From contig JAFCMP010000537.1 of NCBI GenBank assembly GCA_017506865.1, forward strand, positions 1-64,000: 64,000 nucleotides of DNA, given 5' to 3'. Shown here in pieces: positions 36,587-46,978 of the stretch (position 1 is its first letter; each line of letters starts with the position of its first letter). Origin of the DNA: Tribonema minus. Lineage: Eukaryota; Sar; Xanthophyceae; Tribonematales; Tribonemataceae. The position numbers were made by a program, and so were the translations under genes. A model generated the notes under the pieces. It saw nothing but the letters and a program-made list of their open reading frames with translations. It did no database searches and was not told where the DNA came from.

Positions 36587-37736
36587 GAGCTGCCTGCCAC
36601 CTTCGCGGCTGCAGCGCCGGCGCAAGCTAAGTGCACCTAGAGGGCACCGAGTGCCGCAAGTTAAGTGTGGTCGCTGCCGAAGCAGCGAGGTATAATGCAC
36701 GGCGATAGCGATATGCCAAGTTGGACTGTTTGATCGCAAGTGCCCGATGCCAAGTTGGACGGTTTGATCGCAAGTGCCCGAACCGAACACATGAAACACA
36801 CATGCATGCGTTTCCCGCTGTAACTGCCGGAAATGCCGACCTCATCTTCCCCACAGATGGCGTGGCGTGACGCCTGTGGCTGTCAGAAGGCGCTCTCATG
36901 GCGCCAGACTGCGCGCATACTGCTTTCCGTGCAGTATTATGCGGGATCAGGCACCGGGTTGTGGCAATCATGCACACCTTTCAGCCGTGCAGACAGCTGA
37001 TGTCGAAAGCAGGCTCTTTGAGGTTAATAGGCTCGGTAGTAAGTGTGTAGGATTGGAGTGATAATCCAGGTAGCGCTAATCAAACATCGCAGGACAAACT
37101 GGTTGGGTGAGCTTTGTCCAGGACTGCCTGCAGGAGAGCAACAGGTGCCATCAGGTGATGTTCCAACTGCAAATTGCAGGGGATCACGCACAACTAGTGC
37201 ATGCACCCATATACGATGTGCTGCGCAGGGAAGAGACCAGCAGCTTCAAGAACAGTACGGCATTTGACTTACACCGGAGGGCAACTGTGCTCGCTGAACT
37301 CACGGGTTCGCCAAGCTTTCCGTAGTCTGCAGTGGGGGCCAGCAATGATGCACATCCGTGCAAAAGTGTGCTCAAAATCGTCGTGGTAACATGTCTACCT
37401 AAGGGGATCCACAACTTCAACAACTTGCTTCTTGGCATGCCGCATCATTCAGCAGTGTTCATCCAGCATCCCAACAGAAAACGCAAACAGTAGATGGCAC
37501 GTAAACATGAAAAGCGGCTGGTTCGCTGGCCCAGTCTTCACATCTGGAACACGTGACATTACAAATTACCTGCAAGTAGAAGCAGTAACCAGAGGACGGA
37601 CTTGCGCGGTGGTGCTGGACCAAAGCAGCACTGCAGCCACGTAACCCTGACCATAAGATATGACCTCTCGACTCCTCTGGCTATAGAAAGTTGCTTGTGG
37701 TGACACACCAGAAGGTGGTAAATGCGTGAATCCCAA
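36587..37736. other. Spacer upstream of MCL2 and downstream of GPX
   Basis: The spacer lies between the GPX stop and the MCL2 start, both genes being on the minus strand. It should contain the MCL2 promoter. About 130-200 bases upstream of the MCL2 ATG is a direct repeat of about 35 bases, in two near-identical copies (about 36713-36748 and 36749-36783), with the core GCCAAGTTGGAC and GATCGCAAGTGCCCGA. Its position suggests a duplicated promoter or 5' leader element, but no known binding site is recognised. No TATA box stands out and no other coding sequence is supported. Confidence 0.5.
36713..36783. repeat. Tandem 35-base duplication upstream of MCL2
   Basis: Two adjacent copies differ at very few bases (for example ACTGTTTG against ACGGTTTG). 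They sit 127-197 bases upstream of the MCL2 start codon. The spacing fits a 5' leader or core promoter, so the repeat may double a regulatory element. MCL1 does not show the same repeat in front of its start. Confidence 0.75.
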
Positions 37737-40700
37737 TCACTTGAGCGCCTCCAAGATGTCAGCCTCAATGAGGGACGGGTCGTGCTTGAAGCTGTAGCGC
37801 TTGATGGGAATGCCATCCTTGCACAGCCACTGCTCACCCAGATGCAGACATCAAACGCAAGCAGCAAGAACAGGTAGAGCCATCAGTTGAAGGCAGTCTT
37901 AAGGGAAAATGAGGGTGTTGTGCTGGGTGAAGCTGGTGCTCACAGTGTGTTGCGCTGTTGTGGCCTGCGCTGCTTCAATTTGGCTGTCAGGGTATTGTGC
38001 TGGTTGGAGTTGGTGCTCGCAGTGTTGCATCATTTAGTGGGGGGCACAACTTCAAGTTGGCTGTTAGCAAGCACTTTTTTTCTTTCTTGCGCACCGGCAA
38101 ACACCAGCAAAACCGCCTCTGCACAAACAACTTGTTTATGCGAATGAGCCACGCACGACCCCCTGTCGCAAAGATTGCCACCAATTTGAGGTACTGCACA
38201 GTATGGACAATCATGTCCTAGCCGTCTGCCTGCTCGTAAGCGCTGCGTTCTGCACATAAGTTACGGGACTGCAACAGAGATCATGCGCGATTCCATGAGT
38301 GTACACAAACAAGACCACTAGTGCTGCATACACTTTGAAGTACTTGGCCGAAGGATTGAACATCGCACACACATACGGTGTACTTCGAAGTATCTACATG
38401 AAATGCGCATTGCACCAGGGCTGTTTACCTTGGTGAAATTCCATTGGACGTCCGTGGAGTCGCCAGTGCCAGGAGCAGACTTGAGGAATGTAAACAGAGG
38501 GTGCTCATCAGCACCATTCACCTGCATGAGTCCAACAAGTCAAGAGACGCGGCGAGATTTGGGTGAATATGGATGTTCTGTTCAGTTACATCAAAATCAT
38601 CGTTAAGCATGTACCTGCCGTATATGCAGAACTGCAAAGCGGTGAGCGCCGTATATGCACGACTGCAGGTGGTGAGCGGTTGGGAAACATGAGAGGGACC
38701 AGCCCCGCACATTACCACACCATCGTTACATATACTTTGTATATGTGTGTGTGCATGTGTATTGCACATGTGTGAAGCGCACGCACCGCTCTTGTACAGT
38801 GACCGCTTCTGTAGTGAGCACCAAAGCCATTATGTACCATTCACGAAGGGCCTTGAACGGATGTATGCTTCAAAGCTGGCGCCCTTGAACGCTTTCGTTA
38901 GTTAGGGGTTCAGGGTTAAGGTTAGCAAATCGCTGCACACAGCCTGCTGGGTACGGCTTAAGTATTAGGGTTAGGGTTAGAGTTGACAGCTGCAGCGCGG
39001 TCTGCCTTGCGTGTGCTGATTCTTTATGCCGTGTCTGCAGTTATGTTCATGAAGTCCCTACATACATAGAGGTGGCGCTAGGGCTAGCCTAGGGGTTGAC
39101 CTAGCCCTGGTAACACCCAAGGACGATACTGATACGAGCGGTCAAAGTATTTGTGAACAAGCAAGAGCAGTGCCGACTTGGCGCTTAGGGTTGGGGTTGA
39201 ACAGGGTTAGGGTTAGGGTTAGGGTTAGCATTGGGGTTAGACCCCCTGTGGTGATGACCAAGACTCACAGCTGACAAACTTTGTGATGAGAACGAATCAA
39301 AAGATCGTAGGTCTCTAGGTGACAAGGGATGGTTAGCCGCAAGTGCCTTCCACCAATAACCGTGGTCAATGTTCTGCACGAGTCGACAGCATGATGGGAG
39401 ATCAGCTCAACATCGCAAATATATTTTATGGCATGCTGCACCATGCTCTGGGCGTCAAGGCTTATGTCCTTTACCATTGTTCACAACGTACTGCAAAGTG
39501 GTTGTGCCGTTACATTGTACTGCAGCACTTCAGACATGGCATGCATACACCACTTGCCGCTTCTAACATTGCTAGAAGGAAGAGATCATTATGAACCAGG
39601 CAATTGTGAACAGCCACGTCAGTGCTTAACAGGACCCAACCTCAACATGAGCTGAGCTGTGCGCTGTCCACCAATGCGGCATCAGAAGCAGTCTTCTGCC
39701 AATGGCATGTTCAAAGGCAGAAACTTGAAGTTGAACTCACCTCCAGCTTGTTGAAGACGGGGAAGGTGACGCCGTATCTGTTCTTCACAAATGCCTGCCA
39801 CATTATGATAGCATGCGTCAATGCAGAAACACCACAGCGCAAGTGTGAGCACAACAATACTTCGAAGACTTCAGCGCTTGAACTCGCCTCACAAATGTGG
39901 TTGCTGTTGGACTCCTGCAATGTCCTCGGCTTGCTTGCATCACACAAAAATTGAGCAGTAGCGTGAGCATGCGCATATGCGACCAGCATTGGGTCTGGCC
40001 CTCATGAATCATGTAAGCACCCTGATGCTGCTGAATACCTTAGGATTAGGGTCAGGGCTCGGGTTAGGTTAAGGTTGGTTAGGGTTAGGGGTAGGGATAG
40101 AGTTAGGTAAACCTCTGCAACCAGCAATTCACACTGCAATGGCAGATGAAAGCAGTCACAGCACCCTTGCAGGGAACACGTGAATGCGCCTTGCACACAC
40201 AGCGCCTCTACTTAGGGTCAGGATCAAGGGTACACTGCCCTCTCTATCATGCCCAACAGTCACACGCGCTCATTTGTAATTTGCAGTCAAACTAGGTAAG
40301 TCTGACAGCGGAATGGTTTAAACTGCGCACTTATGGGCTAATACGGCCTTGAACGCGAGTTCAATTCCTGCGGGAAGCACAATGTGAACAGTCAAGAACA
40401 ACTAGCTTCAGCAACCTATAACAAGATTTGTCCTCTGTAGTGCCAGATGCATATCAGCACGAAGCAGAGGCCAGGTGCGCAGCCATGCGTGAACTGTACC
40501 CCTATACAGCAGATGCAACATGTTTAAAAAAAAAACACTGAAGCGCACAATCGCTGCTGTGCGACAAGCATACTGCTTTGCCAGAGAAACCACGCTACGA
40601 AGCAGGGTTAGAGTTAGGGCTGGGGTTAGAGTTAGGTTAACACGCGCAGCCACAAGACACACACACAATACCCTGGTTCTGAACTCCACATGTCCTCAGG

Positions 40701-42535
40701 GAGCATAATGGTGCTTCTCTAAAGTACAGTATGCTATGCATGCAAACATGGCCATGCGTGGAACACTTGTGGGTATGTATACACGTACAGAACGTGACAG
40801 CGCTCAACACTCACCATTATTTCAGCCATGGTCCCTGGCTCCTGCGCTCCAAACTGCAATCCCAGCATGCAAGCAGCGCAGCGCACGTGAGAAGGGCTCA
40901 GATTTGATCAGCGCTTGAGCGTGCAGCAAAACGCCGGTCACTTTATTTACATCGTCACCATAGGTTTGATGCGCGTGTAGGGGCAGCGTTGGCTGTGAGT
41001 TTTTCTTCAAGTTATCTCCTTGACTTCATTGTAGATGCAAATGTGTGCACCAATAGCTATTGCAATGATTCGTGCACAGGTGGATAGATCAAAGCAGTGC
41101 TCGCCATCCCCATGAGGACTGTTGAGGATCATCGAGTGCTGTTGAGCATCATCACCCCCCAAGGATTATAGCAGTGCTCACCATCACCATGAGAGCTGTT
41201 GAGCATCACCGGATGCTGTTGAGCATCATCATCCCAAGGACTAAGGCAGTGCTCGCCATGAGTGCTGATGAGCATCACCAGCATTCAGCCGTAGTTCAGT
41301 CAGCTATACCTATACTGTGTGCGGCCACAATCATATGCTGCCACTGCCAGCGTTACTCTCAGATTCAATGCAGACACTGCTTTGCAACAGTCTGGAGTCT
41401 GCCGGTATAGCATAATAATGTGCCTGAGGCACCCGCAACATACGTACATGCCCTGCGCGCTACAAGTACATTGGGCAGGACAGCGCATACATGAGCCTCA
41501 TGTCGTATTGATCTGAGTGGGACACTCTGCTCATATATTCGTGGCAGCGCATGTACAGCAGTACACTTGTGATCCACAAAGTATGAGCATTGCTGTGTGC
41601 ATGCACTTCAGCACATGCCAACTTCACAGCACCGCATCAGAGCGTGTACATACTGGGTCTTGACCCTATCAGGAACATTTTAGAAGACATGTGCCATCCT
41701 CAACCTGCAGACACAATTCACAGGTACCTACAGTACCTCAATGCACTCAGCGATGCATGCCAATTACCTTTGAGGCCTCAGAAGGAAGAGTTGCAGAAGT
41801 GCACACTAGGCCTGCAATCTGAGATTGCCAATCTCTGACCCGAACCCAAGCAGGAATAGATGACCGTACACCAGGCGTTACCAGATGGGTGAGAGCACAA
41901 GCTGAATGTCTCTAAATAACCCAAGCCTGTGTGTGGGGCAGCACCAGCAGTGTCGTCTATACATGCAAGGGACTGGGAAACACACCAAAGAGGGTTTACA
42001 CACCTGATTGCAGGGAAAGGCTGCCACCAGCAGGCCCTGGTCCGCAAGTTTAGTATATAATGCCTGTGACGTACCCAACAGCAGGAAAGGCAAATGCGCA
42101 TGAGTGACCAGCTAATTACTAATAGTCTGGCTGTGTGATGTGCACTAACATGCAATGTACATGCATGAATCTAGCAGCATAATATGCGGCATCAATGTAC
42201 TCACATTGCTGAGAAGTTAGGTACTAAAAATGCAAGTACAAAGGAGTAAAATGCAGCGGACAGGCTTCCTTCAAGATGGGATCATGGCACCTGTTAGACC
42301 AGCAATGGAATCTTGACCTGCAGCAGGGAATAGCGAGAGGTAGCTGACAGCATGCAGATTCCACAAGATCTGCTAACACGAAGCACTGGAAGCATTCAGT
42401 CACCTGTAGCCCTGCGTAGTGCCTTGTGTAGCCACACGCGCTGGCGGTGTTGACAATGAGAGTAGCCTTTGACGTGGGCAGCCGTGTTGTCTCCCCCGCC
42501 GCGTTGGTGAGGTCAAAGTCAAATATTGTCGTCAT
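37737..42535 (-). CDS. GPX: Cysteine-type glutathione peroxidase (thioredoxin-dependent class likely)
   Basis: Six exons: 42404-42535, 42004-42063, 40815-40853, 39741-39794, 38429-38521, 37737-37829. All introns fall between codons and have GT/AG ends. The product is 156 residues, close to the usual length of small plant-like GPX proteins. It reduces hydrogen peroxide and lipid hydroperoxides. Family signatures appear in order: NTASACGYT with the peroxidatic Cys at about residue 34 (Cys, not selenocysteine), AFPCNQ, FGAQEPGT, RYGVTFPVFNKLEVNG, QWNFTK and the C-terminal GIPIKRY. The catalytic Cys, Gln, Trp and Asn are present. Plant GPX enzymes that use thioredoxin carry a resolving Cys in the segment corresponding to AFVKNRYG; here that position has no Cys, so the electron donor is uncertain. 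There is no targeting peptide, which suggests a cytosolic enzyme. It is divergent from SRPRB, with 687 bases between the start codons. Confidence 0.93.
39185..39240 (+). repeat. Interstitial TTAGGG tract in GPX intron 4
   Basis: Several GGTTAG units in a row within the GPX gene show that telomere-like tracts are not limited to the MCL pair. Confidence 0.88.
39284..39376 (+). repeat. Dispersed repeat R2, copy 1
   Basis: This shares ACGAATCAAAA, CTCTAGGTGACAAGGGATG and GTGCCTTCCACCAA with copy 2 near 44344. It lies in GPX intron 4. Confidence 0.8.
41090..41285. repeat. Tandem repeat of about 65-70 bases in GPX intron 2
   Basis: Three imperfect units share GCAGTGCTCACCATCACCAT or a close match, and CTGTTGAGCATCATC. 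The sense strand of each reads GATGGTGAGCAC, which contains a donor-like GGTGAGC. Confidence 0.82.
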
Positions 42536-43222
42536 TGCTGTTGATCAGGAACCTTTGAAGTTCAAGAGGTGCTGGTAGGGCCTGCAGGACAGATCAAGAA
42601 TACAAAGTTGTCTTTCAGCGTATGTTGCAGTGGGTGAAAAAAGCTAAGATGATTGAGATGGACCCGGCGAACGATGTGGCAAGGAGCGACGCGGGTCAAG
42701 CAAGGCTAGGAAATGCTGCAACCACGTACCTGAGATTTGAAATCGCCAAGGTTTTGCGTTGTGCACCAAGAAGCTTGCAGCAATTGAAGTACTTCAGCAG
42801 TGCTAGTATTTGCTCCCATTACCGCTTTCCTTCACATCAATCCTCTTTTGCAGCCTTGACCGACGCTATGGTGGGTACACCTGGACGGAGATTGCTCTGT
42901 GAGTGCTTAAACGCCTGTGCAAACCGATGCTTGTAAGCTCATAATGAGGCCTCGTTGCATACATCCTGAGAAATCAAACAAACTTGCCAGGCAGGATGAG
43001 AACATGCACACACCGACGGCAGGCTTATGGGTATGTGTACGCTGCTCTTTGGGTGCGCCATTGCTTGACAGGATCATTGTTGATGATTTACAGCTAAAGC
43101 TCACCGGTATACCTGGCGAAGCCGATGGCTGACACACTGGTCACAGTTTTGAACAATTGAAGTTGATGTTGAAGTAGACGTCTCTGGGTGAAATCCTGTA
43201 AAGCACCAGGTGCTCCAATCCC
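42536..43222. promoter_or_regulatory. Divergent promoter region between GPX and SRPRB
   Basis: The two genes start on opposite strands 687 bases apart, so this interval must carry both promoters. Reading frames here (for example 42622-42936) match nothing known. No clear TATA box is visible. Repeats of TTGAAGTTGATGTTGAAGT type occur at 43155-43175, shortly before the SRPRB start; similar motifs recur throughout the window. Confidence 0.5.
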
Positions 43223-46200
43223 ATGGACTTCTCAAGTGTCGACAAAGTCTTGCTGCAAGCTAAAGCGGCTCACGAACATGTTCTGGAGCTAGGTGGCCAC
43301 AAGCCCTATCTGGCTGGAGTGATCTACGTCGCGGGAGCTACCTTGGTCCTTGTCCTGCTGCGGCTGCTGCTGGGAGCTTGCTTTGGTGGGAAAGGCGGAG
43401 CACGCAGAGGAAAGCAGGTGCTGCTGGTGGGACCATGTGGAGCGGGCAAGACTGCTTTGGTAAGAGCCTCACACTGCGCACGACGAAGAAGGCCAGACTA
43501 CACACAGCGCCGCATCTGCCTTTTGCCGCACCAACATCTAATTGTAAAAAGAAGTCGCCAAGGTTTCCTTCAAAATGCCTCAATTTGAGCTCTTGGGCTA
43601 GCTAGGTTGGCACTGTTTACCGGGAGAGAAAAGGCACTGGATCTGTATCTCATGTTTGTCACAACTACGCCACCAATGCACACGAACCTATGACTCAAGT
43701 CCCAGCCTTGAAGGCGCAAGCAACCCATTACACAATGCAGTGCAAGCAAGACACTGAGTTTGCTCTAGTTTTCGCCAGCAATGCCATGGCTGTTCAGGCC
43801 CCTTGTGACTTCTGCTGAACATTTATTTTTTCTGTTGCATGGTAAATTGTCTTCGGTCAACTTTATAGCAGAAGCCCACTGTCAGTCTCTGGGATCAATC
43901 ATACCACAATCACTTTTCACCTTTCTCTGAGCCATGGGCATCTGTGTGTTGTTGAATCCAATCATCATCTGCGCAGCTGCATGCGCTGTGCCGCAGTGCG
44001 GCAGTGGACACTGTGACAAGTATGAGGCCCTCATCGCTCAGCATACACGCGGATGGAACGCCAGACGCGACGGACGGCAGCAGCAAGGGGAGCGTCACAG
44101 TTACAGATTTTCCGGGGCACGAGCGGTTGCGGGGCGGGCTGAGGGGCGAGCTTGCAACTTCAACTGCAGTGATCTTCATGCTTGATGGCACGGACTTGTC
44201 CAGTCAGGTGATTCACTCATTGCTAGCCACTTGCTGAGCCCATTTCTTGCTGAAACATCGGAAAGCACGAGCATGCAAGCACTGCATGGCGCCATGGCCT
44301 AAATCTGACCCGAACCCTAACGTGTAGCTGGTGCTCATGGCAATATGAGAAACGAATCAAAAAGATCGTTGAGCTCTAGGTGACAAGGGATGTTAGCCGC
44401 TAGTGCCTTCCACCAACAACCGTGGTCGCCGCCGCTGCAGTCATTGGCCACGAGTCAAACAGTGCCACCATAACCAATATGTTCTGCGTGTGGGTATGAG
44501 AATATGGGATAGATATTGATCACTAGTAACCACAGCAAGCCCTGGCATGCCAGCGCACAGGCCTGCTTTGTACGTGTATTGAGTCCAAATTGGCATCTTG
44601 TACCAAAGCAAGCCAGCGTCCAGGGCATGACCTAGATACACCCTCAGAAAGGGGCTAAGGTTAGGGTCAGCCACACTTGTTTGCGTGCATCAACGCTAGC
44701 GGGTCAACATAGATGCAGAGGGGCAGGGGGCAGTGGGGTGGGGGTTGAGCGCCATGGCTAATGCCAGCACTGTGTACTTGACAGCAGGGGCTTAGAATGA
44801 ATGCTGTGTCACTGTGCCTTCCGCAATATCTATGCGGAGATTGGTGAACAGAAACGTTCCGGTGCTCTCATGCTATGTTTGTGTGTGCGCTTCACAGTGC
44901 TCTCGCACAACATCCTTGGAGCTTGCTGACAATAAATGCCCTGTTGCTCGTGTTTTATGTTCACATGCAGTACATTACATTACCTTGAACAACTGCTTTA
45001 TCTCACATGTACGCCCACATGTGATAGGTTCGGCGGGGACATGCTGTATGACATCCTGACAGACTCCTGAACATGATGTTCGTGTTTTGTGTTAAAATGT
45101 GCATTGAAGTCAACTTTTTCAACTCCTGCGTACGGCCCTGTGTGTGGTCACGCTACGCAGGTCCGGCTGGGCGGGGAGATGCTGTATGACATTCTGACAG
45201 ACTCCTGAACATGATCGTCTTGTGTTCGTGTCTTTTACTTACGTGCAGTACGTGTAGTACGTTACCTTGACAAAAACTACTTCTATTTTATCTCATGCTT
45301 ACGCCCATGTGTGTGGTCACGTTATGCCCATGTGTATGGTCATGCTACGCAGGTCCACCTAGGCGGGGAGATGCTGTATGACACCCTGACAGACTCCTGA
45401 ACATGATGTCCTTGTGCTTGTGTTTTATGCTTGCATGCGGTACGTGTAGTACGTTACTTTGACACACACTGTTCCATCTCATGCTTACGCCCATGTGTGT
45501 TGTCATGTTATGCCCTTGTGTATAGTCACGCTACGCAGATTCGGCTAGGCGGGGAGATGCTGTATGACATCCTCACAGGCTCCTGATCATGATGTCGCTT
45601 GTGCTCATGTATTGTGCTTAATCGTGCTTTGGAGGCCAATGTTCCATCTCATGCGTACACCCACATATGGTCATGCTGTGCAGGTTCGGCTAGGCGGCGA
45701 GATGCTGTATGACATTCTGACAGACTCCAGCATTGAGCGCTGCAAGGGTCTGGCCATTGGCTGCTCCAAAGCGGACCTCAAAGTGGCAAAACCGGATCGC
45801 GTGCGCGCTGCGCTGACCAAGGAGCTGGAGCAGCTACGAACGACAAGGTGGAGCATAGGTATGCATGTATGTATGCTTGTTGCATGAGTTCATTCACGAT
45901 CATGGTCATCATTGCATGCTGTTTTGCGGCCACTATGGATGGAGATGGCTGCTGACTTGGGTGCGCAGAGCAGCACAATGGCACCGGGCGAGGGTGATTA
46001 GACAAGTCAAATTTGCAGCATTTCAGGTGTTGAATATGACATTGAAGATGGCATGCCATTTGACATGTGTTGACTGATGCTTGATGATTGCTGTTGCCGC
46101 AGGGCATGTTGACATATGCCAGTGCCTCTGCTCATGGTCGCCGTTGTGTGAAGATGCACTTCCTCTCAATATTGCCAATATGTAACACCTACGTCGAGAA

Positions 46201-46587
46201 TGTTGACATCTGGAGTGTGGGGACCACCACTCTTTGACATGACAAGTACCAGGGACCAATCTTCAACACTGACATAAAGATTATCACTGGCGTATTCACC
46301 GCTCACCATTTGGCACACCACCAATTGCGTGCCAACCACCACTTGCACAACAGCAGTTTTGACACCGACTCCCTCCTATCTTGGCATTTGTGTCACAAAT
46401 TGTGTGCTCAGGCATGCAAGGCGAAGAAGACACCGGACGACCCAACTCATTCATACCCCTGGGACGTCAGGGCCAGCCCCTTGACCTAGTCGTTGACTGC
46501 CCTTGCCCGCTGACTGTGTTTACATGTAGCGTCAAAGGGGAGGGTCTGAATGCTGTGCGGGATTTCATCGCGGGATGCTTTGAATGA
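43223..46587 (+). CDS. SRPRB: Signal recognition particle receptor subunit beta (SRPRB)
   Basis: Four exons: 43223-43459, 43977-44207, 45684-45858, 46412-46587 (the last may instead start at 46421). The product is about 272 residues, matching the usual 270 or so. SRPRB is a small GTPase with one N-terminal transmembrane helix. It anchors SRP receptor alpha at the ER membrane and so docks ribosomes making secreted proteins. Visible features: a hydrophobic helix at about residues 29-51, P-loop GPCGAGKT (70-77), switch II DFPGHER (123-129), the fourth motif SKAD at about 184-187 (a variant of NKxD), and the fifth motif CSVKG. The short C-terminal helix DFIAGCFE ends the protein, as in the family. 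The 1.5-kb third-exon acceptor region contains four decayed copies of the exon 3 start. The gene is convergent with DNAJC25. Confidence 0.92.
44344..44490 (+). repeat. Dispersed repeat R2, copy 2
   Basis: About 84 bases match copy 1 (39284-39368) at over 85 percent by eye. The shared sequence then resumes at ATGTTCTGC after an extra block of about 50 bases. It lies in SRPRB intron 2. Confidence 0.78.
45025..45590 (+). repeat. Four tandem ghost copies of SRPRB exon 3 start
   Basis: Copies lie at about 45025-45068, 45160-45209, 45350-45400 and 45536-45588, before the real exon 3 at 45684. Each carries the coding motif GGEMLYDI with local changes, and three keep an intact GCAG acceptor-like edge. 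Flanks such as TACGCCCATGTGTGT also repeat, so the unit is about 140-190 bases. All four diverge from the true exon at the same point, after the codon for the second Ser-Asp-Ser serine, and read TGA in the exon frame. They look like successive duplications from an already altered copy. Confidence 0.85.
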
Positions 46588-46978
46588 AGATGAAACTTGC
46601 ATATTGCACTTCTATACTTGAAGTAGTGGCGTGTTCAGAGCACATGGTGCGCTGCATTTGTGACTGTCTTGTTGTTTGCATCCAGCACCATGTATGTAGT
46701 GGTGACTTCTTGGCGCATGCGGTGTGGGCGTGTGATGTGTCATGTGCGCTATGGTGCAATGAATACATCAATGCATGCCATCACATGTCAGAGGTTAGTG
46801 GTACGTATACCTGAAGCTCACGAAGGGCCTTGCATCATTTCATACAAGTCTACATCAGAGCATCACAAAAAGACAGCAGATACAGCGCGCAGCGCCAAAC
46901 ACAACTTCCGTAGTAGTCGATTGATCTGTGATAGGGCACCTTAACGACATGTGCTGCTACGCTCGCAGCGCACACACA
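46588..46978. other. Convergent intergenic region, SRPRB and DNAJC25 3' ends
   Basis: These 391 bases hold the 3' ends of two genes transcribed towards each other. No AATAAA polyadenylation signal is evident on either strand and no coding sequence is supported. The short distance means the 3' untranslated regions may overlap. Confidence 0.5.

Noticed and set aside
41090-41285. CRISPR-like array from regularly spaced repeats
   Set aside because: The units are imperfect, have no unique spacers of even length, and lie in a eukaryotic intron.
43338-43605. Overlapping frames on both strands across SRPRB exon 1
   Set aside because: These are shadow frames of a GC-rich coding exon.
45564-45683. 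Upstream extension of SRPRB exon 3
   Set aside because: The open frame continues upstream, but a clear acceptor at 45681-45683 and the family length place the exon start at 45684.
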